NCBI GenBank assembly: GCA_028277645.1
Contig: JANQFV010000054.1
Location: 1 to 64,000, forward strand
DNA length: 64,000 nucleotides
Source of the DNA: Phycisphaerae bacterium
GTDB taxonomy: Bacteria; Planctomycetota; Phycisphaerae; UBA1845; Fen-1342
Direction of reading: 5' to 3'
Made by a program: the position numbers and the translations under genes. Below the pieces are notes generated by a model, which ran no database searches, had not been told where the DNA came from, and saw only the letters and a program-made list of their open reading frames with translations. Positions 1-9,488 of the stretch are shown piece after piece. Numbering within the stretch: position 1 is the stretch's first letter; each line of letters begins with the position of its first letter.

Positions 1-1
1 C

Positions 2-55
2 CGCAAGTACAGCATGGGGCTGTTCGGCTTCATCTTGGGATACTGGCTGAGCTGA
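2..55 (+). CDS. C-terminal tail of an unidentified gene (partial, cut by left edge)
   Basis: Reading from base 2 gives 17 residues ending in MGLFGFILGYWLS and a TGA stop. The peptide is hydrophobic and could be the end of a membrane protein. Nothing more can be said, because the rest lies outside the window. The frame was chosen for its plausible composition only, so this is a weak call. Confidence 0.3.
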   Translation, partial: RKYSMGLFGFILGYWLS

Positions 56-567
56 GTAACGGCGACTTCGGCAGTAACACCCGTGTGGAGACGCTACCGG
101 CGGTTGCGTCGGGTGTGGCGTGCGGCAACAACACATAACTCTTTTCGTGGAAAATAGATATGATCGACACCCGACTCGGCACACCGACGAATCCGCCACC
201 CCCGAAGATCTCCTGCTCCCATATGCTGCCCCCGCTAGTTCATTTCCATAGCCTGCGCGAAGGCGTGTTTCCCGATTAATTGTGACCACACGACACTCGG
301 GGCTGTGTGTCGGGCGATGCGCGCAGCGTCGAACGCGTTCTCATTCTCTTGGGGGAAGCACGTACGTTCCCCCGCCAGCGCGCATCGAGGTACCTGCTCA
401 ACTCGTCCCGGAGGTATGTGCGGCACCTGTTGTGCCACATGTTCAACATGCAGAGCAACGAAAAGAACAGGCAACTGCTTGTGAGTTCGATAGGTCACGT
501 GCAGCCAACCACTTGCACAAGACGCGCCTCGCAAGGCTCAAAAGCCGGCGGCTAACGCGACCCGAGA
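56..567. other. intergenic stretch, no gene recognised
   Basis: Short overlapping open frames exist on both strands (for example 235-534 minus and 307-555 plus). They are rich in Arg, Ser and Pro, have no ribosome binding site and resemble no family. No convincing terminator or promoter was seen. Confidence 0.4.
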
Positions 568-2274
568 TCAGCCGTTGCAGAACCTGCGCAGAAAACGGGT
601 CTCGTCCTCAACCGTCCCGATCAGTACGAGCTCGGCGTCGATTGGCAAGGGAACATCCGGATCCGGATTGATCTCCATCGATCCCTGCCTGTTGATCGCG
701 ATTACGCTGCAACCGGTGCGCTCTCGGATCGAGGATTCCGCCAGCGTCTTGCCCTGCAGCGCGGCAGGAATGGCGATCCGCAGTACGTCCAGCCCCTCCG
801 CTACCATCAGGATGTCGCTCCGCGCGAGCAGGTTGAACAGCGTGTTGGCGCCCATCGACGCATACGACATCACGAAGTCGGCCCCCGCCCGGTGCAGCGT
901 CGCGACGTTTCGCTCCAACGTCGCCCGGCTGATGATCTGTACGTCCGGCCGCAACCTGCGACAGTAGATCGTCAGGTAGATGTTGGTGTTGTCGTCGTGC
1001 GTGGTCACCATCACCGTCGGAGTCTTGCGGATGCCGGCTTTTTCGAGAACCTCGATCTCCGCGGCGTTCCCTACGACTAGCTTCTTCGGATCCAATCCCG
1101 CAGTCGCGTCGGGGTCCACAACCACGTAGTCGACTCCGCGCTCCCTCAGCGCCCGCGCCGTAGCCCGTCCGACCCGCCCGCCACCGATGATCAGTACCGG
1201 CGCTGCCGCGACGTTATAAATGGCGAACTGTTCATCGTAGTTCAGTAGCTGTTCGCGCGCGCCAGCCAACACCAGTACCGTGTTCTCGCTCACCAGCGTA
1301 TCCGGCCTGGCCGACTCGAAACGCCCGCGCTCCCACACTCCGGTCACCGTCACGCCCAATTCGCTCAGCCGGTTCTCGCGAAGCGTTTTGCCAACCAGCG
1401 GAGTCCTTGCCGCGCCAGCTTCAGCGATGAGCAGTTCTTCGACCTGGCCGATGACGTGCGTCATTGCGTCGATTCCGCTGGCACGTCGTGCCAGGGAGCG
1501 CCCCATCATCTCGTAAAGCTGCAGAACGCGTGACGCGCCGGCGAGTTCCAGGATATCCGTCGAGGCCGGGTCTTCGGCCGTTGCGATGACCGACACGTCC
1601 GGCGCGACTCCGCGCACGGTCGCCACAACATTGGTGTTGATCGTGTCCATCGCCGTCGTGGCCACGAGCCCGGCCTGTTCGGCCCGCGCGCGCGCATAGG
1701 TTTCCGGGTCATCCAGGTCTCCCAGCACGACATTCAGACCCAGGTCGTGCAGGCGCAGCGCCTCGCTCAATTCCTGAACCACCAGCGAGTACGGATACCC
1801 AAACTGCGTCAGCTTATTGATCAGACTGGTCGTGACCGGATCGTAGTTCGTCAGTAGCACGTGCCCCGCGGTACCGGCCGGCAGTTCGCGTGGAGCGCGC
1901 GACGCCGCCTGCGCCTCGACCCACGGCGCGTAGAAGAACTGGATGAACGTGAAGGGTAGCAGGATCAGCATGAACATTGTGCCCGTCAGCAGCACGACGA
2001 TCGAGAACAGCCTACCAACATCGGTGTGGAACGTGATGTCGCCGAAACCCAGCGTCGACATCACCGTCAGTGTCCAGTAGAACCCCGTAATCCAACTGTA
2101 CTGCACCTGCTGCTCGTGATGTCGGTACTCCCACAGCATGATGTAGTGGAATATCACGCTGTAGATCGTCACGAGCGCCGCCAGCACGGCCAGCATCTGG
2201 AGCAGCAGGCGGATGTTCCGCCAGCCGCGCCGGGTGCGAACGAACGAGCTGAACTGGGCAGCGAAGGTCTTCAT
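568..2274 (-). CDS. potassium channel protein with two RCK (TrkA-N/TrkA-C) repeats
   Basis: This 568-residue protein is a Kch/MthK-type inner-membrane potassium channel with cytoplasmic gating domains. Seen: a first membrane helix at about 20-46; a pore loop with selectivity filter TLGFGD at 74-79; a second helix at about 87-113; an RCK N-lobe starting GHVLLTNYD; a C-lobe; then a second Rossmann unit with GGGRVGRA and a final TrkA-C lobe. The open frame reaches back to 2448, but the extra 58 residues are Arg-rich and unlike the family. The Met at 2274 puts a short basic stretch before the first helix, although no good Shine-Dalgarno precedes it. It lies downstream of trkA-trkH on the same strand after a 346-bp gap, so all three probably serve potassium homeostasis. 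Whether it shares their transcript is open. Confidence 0.9.
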   Translation of the reverse strand: MKTFAAQFSSFVRTRRGWRNIRLLLQMLAVLAALVTIYSVIFHYIMLWEYRHHEQQVQYSWITGFYWTLTVMSTLGFGDITFHTDVGRLFSIVVLLTGTMFMLILLPFTFIQFFYAPWVEAQAASRAPRELPAGTAGHVLLTNYDPVTTSLINKLTQFGYPYSLVVQELSEALRLHDLGLNVVLGDLDDPETYARARAEQAGLVATTAMDTINTNVVATVRGVAPDVSVIATAEDPASTDILELAGASRVLQLYEMMGRSLARRASGIDAMTHVIGQVEELLIAEAGAARTPLVGKTLRENRLSELGVTVTGVWERGRFESARPDTLVSENTVLVLAGAREQLLNYDEQFAIYNVAAAPVLIIGGGRVGRATARALRERGVDYVVVDPDATAGLDPKKLVVGNAAEIEVLEKAGIRKTPTVMVTTHDDNTNIYLTIYCRRLRPDVQIISRATLERNVATLHRAGADFVMSYASMGANTLFNLLARSDILMVAEGLDVLRIAIPAALQGKTLAESSIRERTGCSVIAINRQGSMEINPDPDVPLPIDAELVLIGTVEDETRFLRRFCNG

Positions 2275-2620
2275 TTCAACGAGCGTGGCGAAACGTCGGG
2301 ACACCGAGACCGCGCGTAACCAGTATAAGCGCCAGCCGTGATCGCCGCTGGCACTCGTGCAGCCTCGGGCGAGCCAGTTTACACGACGGCGGCCGACATC
2401 ACGGAAACGGACGCGGCTCTCAACCAGGCTATCCGGCCGGCGGAGCATGAGCCGGCAGCCTGAACTGGTCCGGCTAATCAGCGTACACCCGCGTCGACCC
2501 GGCTCGACCGGGCAATTGCCAGTGACCGTTACCGGGCGGAGGGCGCCGGCAGGGTAATCTGCCTAGTGTAGATGGGACGAGGTAGCATGTGTCGCAGCAC
2601 ACGGGGGGTAGTCGTCAGCG
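2275..2620. other. gap between trkH and the K+ channel gene
   Basis: No gene is seen. A weak GTGT/ACAC inverted repeat lies just after the trkH stop. The gap probably holds the promoter of the channel gene, but no convincing -35/-10 pair was found. Confidence 0.4.
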
Positions 2621-4183
2621 TCAGTTATTTCGCCAGAACCGCCGTGTGAACAGCACGATGATTGCGAATACTTCCAGACGACCCAGAGCCATCAGAAGAC
2701 ACATGAGCAATTTGGTCGGGGGGGTGAACCAGCCGTAATTCTCCACCGCTCCGACCTGCGCCATACCCGGTCCCACATTGCAAAGCGTCGCCACGCACGC
2801 CGACGCGGCGGTCGCCAGGTCGCACTCGCACTCCCCCCCTGCGTGTTCGAGCAGCATGATGGTGATCGTGCCGCCGGCGAAGAGCAACGCGATGATGAGC
2901 AGGTACGCTACGGCTCCCAGGCGGAGTTCGGGCTCCACCGACGCGCGCCCGACGCGCACCGGCCGCACAACGTGGGGCCGGAATACCTGCTCCACCTGCA
3001 TCCACAGCACCTTGAATGCCACCCATACGCGGATGATCTTGATCCCCCCCGCAGTTGAACCGGACGACCCACCGACGAACATCAGCCCGATCAGCACCGC
3101 TTTGGCCAGCACGGGCCACAAGTCGAAGTCACTGGTGCAAAAGCCGGTGGTGGTTTGAATTGAAACGGTGGTGAAGATCCCCTGCCGGACGGACTCACTG
3201 ATTGTCGACGGCACCTGCTCGCCGGTCGTCAGCACTATCGGATTCGGGCTGAGCGCGACCGCCCCGCACACCAGCGCCGCGGCCACGACGAGCACGGCTA
3301 GGTAGACGCGCAACTCCACGTCCTGGAACACGTTGCTGAGTTTGCCGCGACACAGGCGGTAATACAGCCCAAAATTGACGCCGGCCAGCACCATGAAAAT
3401 GATGACGATCACGTCCACCGCGGGCGTGTGGTGGTAGGCGCCTACGCCCGCGTTCATCGTGCTGAAGCCACCGGTCGCCAGCGTGGCAAACGTGTGGCAG
3501 ACCGCCTCGAAACCGTCCATGGGCGTGAGCACCCACAGCGCTGCGATCTCCAGTAACGTCAGCCCGAGGTAGATATACCACAACCAGCGGGCCGTCTCGC
3601 GCACATGTGGCTGCAGGCCTTCCGGTGCCGGGCCCGGCGACTCGATCTGAAACAGGCGCTTGCCACCCACACCCAGCCCCGGCAGCACGGCAACAAAGAG
3701 CACGACAATCCCCAGACCGCCGAGCCAGTGCGTCAGGGCGCGCCAGAGCAGCAAGCTCGGCGGCAAGCCCTCGATGTCGGTCAGCACGGTGGCCCCTGTG
3801 GTCGTCAGACCACTCATCGATTCGAAGTAGCAACTGACGAACGACAGAAACGGATGCGCCGCACCTGCCGGGAAATGCAGGTAGGCCCACATCCAATAGG
3901 GCAACGCCCCCAGTAGCGCGCCACCGATCCAACTCGTCGACACGAGCAGCAGCGCCTCGCGCCGTCCGAGAAACCGTGAACCGCGCCGCCCGAAGTACCG
4001 CAGCGCCAGGCCGGCGAGCAAGCCGAAAATGCCGGTGACGTACAGCGCCACGATGGCGGCGCTATCGACTGGATCCAATTGATACCACTCGATGGCCAAC
4101 CCGATGCTGGCCATGGTGAGCATGATGACGCTCAGCAGGATGCAGAGCATGCCGAATTGGGCTGCGACGACACGGTAATTCAT
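2621..4183 (-). CDS. trkH: TrkH family potassium uptake protein
   Basis: TrkH is the potassium-translocating membrane subunit of the Trk/Ktr system. This 520-residue protein is of normal family length and hydrophobic throughout. The four pseudo-repeated pore loops can be seen: SMSGLTTTGATVL, TLATGGFSTMNAG, SIQTTTGFCTSDF and TLCNVGPGMAQVG, each with the filter glycine. The start at 4183 (MNYRVVAAQFG) lies 7 bases from the TrkA stop, which indicates translational coupling. The partner is the adjacent cytosolic TrkA, which binds NAD(H) or nucleotide and gates the pore. No truncation or odd composition is seen. Confidence 0.95.
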   Translation of the reverse strand: MNYRVVAAQFGMLCILLSVIMLTMASIGLAIEWYQLDPVDSAAIVALYVTGIFGLLAGLALRYFGRRGSRFLGRREALLLVSTSWIGGALLGALPYWMWAYLHFPAGAAHPFLSFVSCYFESMSGLTTTGATVLTDIEGLPPSLLLWRALTHWLGGLGIVVLFVAVLPGLGVGGKRLFQIESPGPAPEGLQPHVRETARWLWYIYLGLTLLEIAALWVLTPMDGFEAVCHTFATLATGGFSTMNAGVGAYHHTPAVDVIVIIFMVLAGVNFGLYYRLCRGKLSNVFQDVELRVYLAVLVVAAALVCGAVALSPNPIVLTTGEQVPSTISESVRQGIFTTVSIQTTTGFCTSDFDLWPVLAKAVLIGLMFVGGSSGSTAGGIKIIRVWVAFKVLWMQVEQVFRPHVVRPVRVGRASVEPELRLGAVAYLLIIALLFAGGTITIMLLEHAGGECECDLATAASACVATLCNVGPGMAQVGAVENYGWFTPPTKLLMCLLMALGRLEVFAIIVLFTRRFWRNN

Positions 4184-4189
4184 AGTGAC

Positions 4190-5536
4190 TTACGGGCCGA
4201 TCAGTAACGGCACCAGCTTGTCCTGCTGTCCGCGGCGCCCGATGAGCATGGCCTGGTCCCCGGGATTCAGCACATCGTCGGCGGCGGGCACCCACGCCCG
4301 GTCGTCTCGGCGCAGGGCGCCGACAACCCAGTCCGGTGCGAGTTGGATTTCTCGTAGCGATTGTCCCGCGGCCTCGGCCCGGGGGCCGATCCGGACGAGC
4401 AGCGCATCGATTTCGCCGGCAAGCGTGGCCAGCAGGCGCAGCGGACTATCGTCCAGCATGTCGAGGAGCTCTTTGGCGGCTACGGTGCCGGGACTGTAAG
4501 AGCGGTCGACGCCGATGTGATAGAGCAGATCCAGGTACCGCGAGCGTTGCACGACCGCAATCGACTCCGTGACGCCGTTGGCCTTGGCATAGACGGCACC
4601 GACGATGTTGTCCTCGTCATGGTCCAACAGGGCAACGAAGGTAGCGGCCAGGGCCAGTTGCTCCTCAGCAAACACGCTGTGGTCAGTGGGGTCCGCATTC
4701 AGGACCGTCACCCAGTCGAGCTTCTCGGCCAGTTCCTCAGCACGCGACCGCCGCGTCTCGAAGAGGCGGATCGACCAGACGCGCTCGCGTAGCGCGCGGC
4801 ACAGCCACACGGCCATCGGGCTGCCGCCCATCAGAACGATCTTCCGCAGCTTGGGCTTTTCCGTGCGGAACAGCCGCCGGGCATCGTCGAACACGCCGTG
4901 TGCGCCAATGAGCACGATCCGGTCGCCGGGCTCGATGCAAGTGCCGGCCTCGGCCACGAATACGCTGCCCTCGCGCATGACCGCAGCGAGCCGCGTCTGG
5001 GGCGGCATGCGCAGGTCGGCGAGCGGCTGGCCGAGGGCCGGGGCGTCGGGCGTCACCTTGAACTCGTGTACGTCAATCAGCCCGCCTGCGAAGCTCTCAA
5101 TGGCCAGGGCCGCCGGGTTACGCAGCGCGCGGGCGATCGCCGTCGCCGTCGAGTATTCCGGGCACATCAGTCGATCGATATTGAAATGCTGCTGATAGTC
5201 CAGCTCACCTTGCTCAAAAAACGCACGGTGGTGAAGTCGTGCGATCGCGCGTTTGGCGCCCAGGGCGCGGCCGATTGACGCGGCTACGAGATTCACCTCG
5301 TCCCCATCGGTCGCGGCAACCAGCACATCCGCGTTGCGCACGCCGGCTTCAGCGAGCACGCTGGAGCTAGCGGCGTTACCCTCGAGCGTGCTGACGTCGA
5401 GCGTGTCCGTCATCGTCCGCAGGCGGTCCGGATCGGTATCGATGACGGTCACGGAGTGCCCCTTGGCCGTCAGGACGTCCGCCATGTGACCACCGACCTC
5501 TCCGGCTCCACAAATCACAATGTCTAACGCTTGCAA
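4190..5536 (-). CDS. trkA: Trk system potassium uptake regulator TrkA
   Basis: This is the cytosolic, nucleotide-binding gating subunit for the TrkH pore. The first TrkA-N domain opens with IVICGAGEVGGHMAD (Rossmann GxGxxG) at about residue 5 and is followed by a TrkA-C domain. A second N-domain begins IVLMGGSPMA at about 220, with a degenerate glycine motif, and a second C-domain ends the protein. The start chosen is TTG at 5536, preceded by an AAGGGG purine run 8 bases upstream. It gives 448 residues, close to the usual TrkA length. An ATG at 5614 is in frame but adds 26 residues with no family likeness. trkA is the first gene of the trkA-trkH pair. Confidence 0.92.
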   Translation of the reverse strand: MQALDIVICGAGEVGGHMADVLTAKGHSVTVIDTDPDRLRTMTDTLDVSTLEGNAASSSVLAEAGVRNADVLVAATDGDEVNLVAASIGRALGAKRAIARLHHRAFFEQGELDYQQHFNIDRLMCPEYSTATAIARALRNPAALAIESFAGGLIDVHEFKVTPDAPALGQPLADLRMPPQTRLAAVMREGSVFVAEAGTCIEPGDRIVLIGAHGVFDDARRLFRTEKPKLRKIVLMGGSPMAVWLCRALRERVWSIRLFETRRSRAEELAEKLDWVTVLNADPTDHSVFAEEQLALAATFVALLDHDEDNIVGAVYAKANGVTESIAVVQRSRYLDLLYHIGVDRSYSPGTVAAKELLDMLDDSPLRLLATLAGEIDALLVRIGPRAEAAGQSLREIQLAPDWVVGALRRDDRAWVPAADDVLNPGDQAMLIGRRGQQDKLVPLLIGP

Positions 5537-5798
5537 AGGTACGACCCCTTCGGGACGTGCTGTGGGATTGTTCTCTGATGGCGCACAGGATATTGCCCGA
5601 CGTGACGACGGCACAAGCCGATCTCAGCAGTCGGCCCCAAAAAGCTGCCGTCTGTTTGAGAGGCCACGCCGCGGGGGCAAGTCGCACCGCCAGCGCAGCC
5701 TCGCCTCCACGCTACCGACGCTGTCAAGGGGGCGCGTGCAAACGGCCGGCTGGAGAGGCCGGCCGCTGCAGATTTGCCGAAACCGTACTAGCGACCTG

Positions 5799-8030
5799 CT
5801 ATGGCAGCGGCGCGATGTCCTGGTACGTCACGCGCGATTTCTTGCCGTCTACGGCAACGATTCGCAGGTACTGCGAACCGTCGAACAGGTCCTTCTTCCC
5901 GTTCAGATAGATCACTCGCTCGTACAGGTCGTCCTGCCCCTCGACCGCCGCGAAGTACTCGCTTTCGCCGTGCAATGGGCTCTTATCGGCGGCGTAGAAG
6001 CCGGCCGGACTCACACCATTGATGTGCGTCGTGGTGGAGACACGGTCGAGGCCGTTGATCCCGGTGGCCCTGACGCGCACGACCAGAGCGTCGCGGGCGT
6101 CGTCAAACCGGTACGCCACTTCGCTGATCGTCGGGAAACCGGTTCGTGCGCCGGCGCCGTCGCGCAATACGTAGATGTGGTTCAACGGCTCGCTTCGGCA
6201 GCAATGGAATACAGCGGCTAGCACACTACCGTCATCACTGAGCTGATGTCCGGAGGCGCTACCGTAAAAGTAGTTGGTTCCGGCCATACGACGCGTCCCG
6301 GTGTCAAGGTGGTACAGGACGGTCGCGCCGCCCGGCCCGAGATCGCCGTTCGCCTCATACGAGAACCACGCGACCTGACCATTGTCGGAAAGCCGCACGT
6401 CGTACGTGGATTTGGTGTGCGGCGGCCCCGTGGCGGTCAGGTCGACCGTACCGCCGGCCCCTTGTACATAACACCAGTTCCCCCCCGCCTGGCTGTGATA
6501 CGCGACCGTCGCGGCGGCGTCGGCCAGGCAGAAGTACGGCGCGATCAGGCCCTCCCGAGCCAATGCGATGCCCTGCGTTGTCGGCGGCAACTCGCCAACG
6601 CCGGACGCAAGTTCCCAACGCGAAGTCTGCGTGTCCTGGTCCCAGAAGCGGACATTGATCATCCACTTGGAGCCGGCGGCGTCGATGTCGAAGGAGTTGA
6701 ATTCACCGCCGGTGACGGGTTCCCACGGGCCGTAGAAGTTCAGGTGATCGACCGTGCAGACCTGTGAAGCGGCGCCGGGTGCTGCCGGGTCGCTCGCCCA
6801 GAGATTGGACGCGTTGATCCAGAAGAACTTGGTGGCATCGTCGTTGAGTCGCAAGCCGCGGCCGCCGCTACCATTCGGCGGTTTGTCGGTCGTATCGTAC
6901 ACCAGGACGGCGGACCCGCCCGGCGTGCAGTGGAAGAACCGCGAGGCGCCGAATTGAGAGAACGTGTCAGGGTGGTACACAACGGCGAGTTCGACGATCG
7001 CGTCTGAGCCGTCGTGGTCGGTCGCGAGCCCAAGGAATGGCGACTTCCAGCCGGGGTAAGCGTCGTCGAGTGGAATGTCGGTGCGTTGGAGTTCGCTGCC
7101 GTCGATATTCATCGAGTAGATACGCGCCCAGTCATTGGGCGTGTCGGGGCCGGCGCTCCAGTGCCAGTAAGTCAAGAACCAGACCTTTTGGCCGTCGCCG
7201 CTGAGTACGAATCCGCCGAGGTTGAATGGGTGGTCCAGACGGAACGCGACCGAGGGATCGATGTAGGTGCTCGGCCCGACCAGCAACTCTTCCGTGCCAC
7301 TGTGCGCAATGGCCGCCAATTTGAACCCCGCCGGCAGTTGCTCGTTTGGCGTCTGTTCCGACGGCGGTGGCTCGTTCTGCGATTGCTCCGATGGCGGTTG
7401 TTCGGCCGGGAGCTCTTCTGAGGGGGGCTGCTCACCGGCTGGGCTCGCGCCGGCCGGCGCGCCGAACGTCACGACCAGTTCCTCGATGATCAGTTGCACG
7501 TCCACTGTGCAGGTCACTTCCAGGCAGAAGCTGAACACGCCGGTGATCGCCTCGGCCAGTGCCGCCGGCGGCAGATCGAGCGTCGAGTCGGCAATGGTCA
7601 CAACGCCGTTGGTGATGGTCAGCTCGTACGAACCGACGTACGTCCCTTCTTCACAGGGGTTGGTCGAACCGACGTCGGCGATACGGACGGCAACCGTCGC
7701 CGACCCACTGACGGACTGGTGGGTCAACGACTTGGCTGCGCCGGGCAGCGGCAGGGCCTTGACCTTACCAGGCTGAAGCGAGAGCGTGGCACTTGCCGGT
7801 TGATCGGTCGGCGTCTGCTCGAACGGCAGCGCGACGATACCCGCCTTGCGCACCGCCTCGGCCGCCTTGGTGAGGAACTTCCCGGTCTCTTCAAGAACGA
7901 AGCTGAACGCCTGATAGGCGATGGTGTATCCGACGACTTGGACAGGGGGCGGGCAACCCGCGATACTGCAAAGACTTATGGCCGTCACCAGAATCGCGAT
8001 CACCGCCCTGTTCGTGTGCTTCCGATTCAT
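5799..8030 (-). CDS. secreted lipoprotein with Pro/Glu/Gln linker and beta-propeller-like domain
   Basis: This 743-residue protein begins with a lipoprotein signal ending in the lipobox SIAGC (Cys26). Residues 27-190 form a domain with several cysteines and a repeated beta-sheet feel. Residues about 195-234 are a low-complexity linker of PPSEQ/PNEQ units. The rest contains repeated Asp/Gly-rich turns and WFLTYWHW- or VAYHSQ-like strands, as in TolB/WD40-type propellers. An AGGAGG sits 6 bases before the ATG at 8030, fixing that start over the open frame's 8090. It is probably attached to a membrane and exposed to the periplasm or outside. Its substrate or partner is unknown. Confidence 0.75.
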   Translation of the reverse strand: MNRKHTNRAVIAILVTAISLCSIAGCPPPVQVVGYTIAYQAFSFVLEETGKFLTKAAEAVRKAGIVALPFEQTPTDQPASATLSLQPGKVKALPLPGAAKSLTHQSVSGSATVAVRIADVGSTNPCEEGTYVGSYELTITNGVVTIADSTLDLPPAALAEAITGVFSFCLEVTCTVDVQLIIEELVVTFGAPAGASPAGEQPPSEELPAEQPPSEQSQNEPPPSEQTPNEQLPAGFKLAAIAHSGTEELLVGPSTYIDPSVAFRLDHPFNLGGFVLSGDGQKVWFLTYWHWSAGPDTPNDWARIYSMNIDGSELQRTDIPLDDAYPGWKSPFLGLATDHDGSDAIVELAVVYHPDTFSQFGASRFFHCTPGGSAVLVYDTTDKPPNGSGGRGLRLNDDATKFFWINASNLWASDPAAPGAASQVCTVDHLNFYGPWEPVTGGEFNSFDIDAAGSKWMINVRFWDQDTQTSRWELASGVGELPPTTQGIALAREGLIAPYFCLADAAATVAYHSQAGGNWCYVQGAGGTVDLTATGPPHTKSTYDVRLSDNGQVAWFSYEANGDLGPGGATVLYHLDTGTRRMAGTNYFYGSASGHQLSDDGSVLAAVFHCCRSEPLNHIYVLRDGAGARTGFPTISEVAYRFDDARDALVVRVRATGINGLDRVSTTTHINGVSPAGFYAADKSPLHGESEYFAAVEGQDDLYERVIYLNGKKDLFDGSQYLRIVAVDGKKSRVTYQDIAPLP

Positions 8031-8402
8031 GGCAAACCTCCTGAGCTTCCAAACCACGCGGCCTGGCTGTCGACGACATCGCGACAGCACCGCTCAGAAC
8101 GGGTACACGGAGCTTTGCCATGTCTGACACGAGATCTGAGAAAAATTGAGTACCCACGACCGCCTGCCCAGCAGAGCGACTGCGCACAGAACGACCGAGC
8201 GTCCGTCGAATGGGCGGAGGTTCCTCAACCGCGCTTGACGGCGAAATGGTGATAGCAGAGTCTGGTCTTCGGATCCCGGGTTCCAATGGGCGCGGCACTG
8301 GCCGCCGGGCAGCGGACTCATCTGAATGGACCCAGCGCAGTACATTAACAGGCCTGAAAAGAACTATGCCCCTGTTAACCGCTAGCCGAGCATAAGGTCG
8401 AC
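8031..8402. other. intergenic stretch between divergent genes
   Basis: No gene is recognised in these 372 bases. The lipoprotein Shine-Dalgarno is at the left end. The region should carry promoters for both directions, but none stands out. Confidence 0.4.
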
Positions 8403-8618
8403 ATGGTCAAGAACAAAATTCGCCAAACCATGGCGTGCAAGCCCGGCGCGATTCGACACGAGGAATCCCACATCAACGTCGATCAACGTCAGTTAGAAGT
8501 TCTTCGTCCCAACGGAGGAAGTTATCTGGTCTCCTGTAGGTCAACCGGCGTTTGGTCCATCACTTTGACGCAAGCCGACCGCACCATTCGATGCGCATAT
8601 CGAGGCGCTTGCGAATAA
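8403..8618 (+). CDS. small hypothetical protein
   Basis: A 71-residue open frame starts at an ATG with an AAGG 5 bases upstream. The protein is basic at the N-terminus, contains three cysteines (positions 12, 46 and 65 by count) and ends RCAYRGACE. I do not recognise a family. It sits 20 bases upstream of the next small gene on the same strand and may be cotranscribed with it. It may also be a chance frame. Confidence 0.4.
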   Translation: MVKNKIRQTMACKPGAIRHEESHINVDQRQLEVLRPNGGSYLVSCRSTGVWSITLTQADRTIRCAYRGACE

Positions 8619-8638
8619 GAACCAGCGAGAGCACGGCC

Positions 8639-8962
8639 ATGTACACGTACGGAGACTGCGTCGTCTATCGTAAGACGAAACACAAAAGCCGCCCCGCTCG
8701 GCGCGCGACCAAAGTTCACCCAACACCGAAAGGAGAAACGTACACCTATTCAATTGATAAGTACTGCCGCGTGGTCGACGTCGATCGCGACGGGCAGGTC
8801 ACTCTCCTGACACGCCGCAGTGGGCATATCACGGTCGACGTCAACAACCCGCGGCTTCGTCGGGCCCGCTGGTGGGAGCGATGGCTTCGGGCCAAACTCT
8901 TCCCGGCGTGGCCACCGCCGGGCGCCGATACGCAGACCGACCGAAATGCCGGCCAGCCATAA
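8639..8962 (+). CDS. conserved small hypothetical protein
   Basis: This 107-residue protein starts MYTYGDCVVYRKTKH at the ATG at 8639. The open frame extends back to 8552, but that part overlaps the preceding gene and looks random. The layout is a YTYGDCVVYRKTK start, a Pro/Gly turn, a central beta segment around DKYCRVVDVDRDGQVTLLTR and a basic WWERW tail. Small proteins of this pattern recur in planctomycete genomes as I remember them; their function is unknown to me. No signal peptide or membrane segment is present. Confidence 0.6.
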   Translation: MYTYGDCVVYRKTKHKSRPARRATKVHPTPKGETYTYSIDKYCRVVDVDRDGQVTLLTRRSGHITVDVNNPRLRRARWWERWLRAKLFPAWPPPGADTQTDRNAGQP

Positions 8963-9322
8963 ACACCGGCGGTCGCGGGACTGACCCTGCGCGTGGTTTC
9001 CACGGCGACCGCACGCCGATACGAACACCACGGTCCAGTCTCGCTCGCTGACGGCCGACAGACCAAATCCAGCTCTGAGTGATCCGGGCCGCCTGATCTG
9101 CGAGGGTCCACCATGCGTTACCTGTGCTGCTAAAGCACAATGCTCGCCCCCAATGAAAATGTCCCGTGTCGCAGCAGATGTATCTAGGCGTTGCGACGAC
9201 GAGAGCGATTAACCTCCCCAAGCATCGACGCAGTACATAGCGTCTAACTTTCTGACCGATAAGATCGACACCTCCGCTCCAAAAACGTCAAATTCCAGTA
9301 TCCACGCCGGACAGTTACGTCG

Positions 9323-9335
9323 CGTTTCAGAAACA
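9323..9335. promoter_or_regulatory. upstream copy of the TTTCAGAAA palindrome
   Basis: CGTTTCAGAAACA matches the copy at 9446-9458 at all but the first position. The two lie 123 bp apart on either side of the presumed promoter, which would allow looping by a dimeric or tetrameric repressor. The binding protein is unknown. Confidence 0.45.
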
Positions 9336-9396
9336 TATCAAATTCGCTCCCGCGCATGAATAGACCTGATTTTCCCGAGTGAATACCGTTTTGCAC

Positions 9397-9426
9397 TTGG
9401 ACTCCATCCACGTTGACTGCTATACT
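9397..9426 (+). promoter_or_regulatory. candidate promoter of the LacI-type regulator gene
   Basis: TTGGAC (9397-9402), an 18-base spacer and TATACT (9421-9426) fit a sigma-70-type promoter. The start codon is 63 bases downstream. Prediction by eye only. Confidence 0.5.
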
Positions 9427-9445
9427 GCGCGCAAGACACTCTTGA

Positions 9446-9458
9446 TGTTTCAGAAACA
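9446..9458. promoter_or_regulatory. palindromic operator TGTTTCAGAAACA
   Basis: This is a perfect inverted repeat about a central A, placed some 20 bases after the -10. That is where a repressor would block early transcription. It differs from the AAGCGCTT palindrome found elsewhere in the locus, so it may answer to another regulator. Confidence 0.5.
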
Positions 9459-9488
9459 ATTCAGCCATCTTTCAAAAAGGCCGGGAAC

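Larger units (their letters stand above)
8963..9488. other. intergenic stretch upstream of the LacI-type regulator
   Basis: No gene is seen in these 526 bases. The last 170 carry two copies of a GTTTCAGAAACA palindrome and a likely promoter, listed separately. The GC content falls toward the regulator gene, as expected for a control region. Confidence 0.6.
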
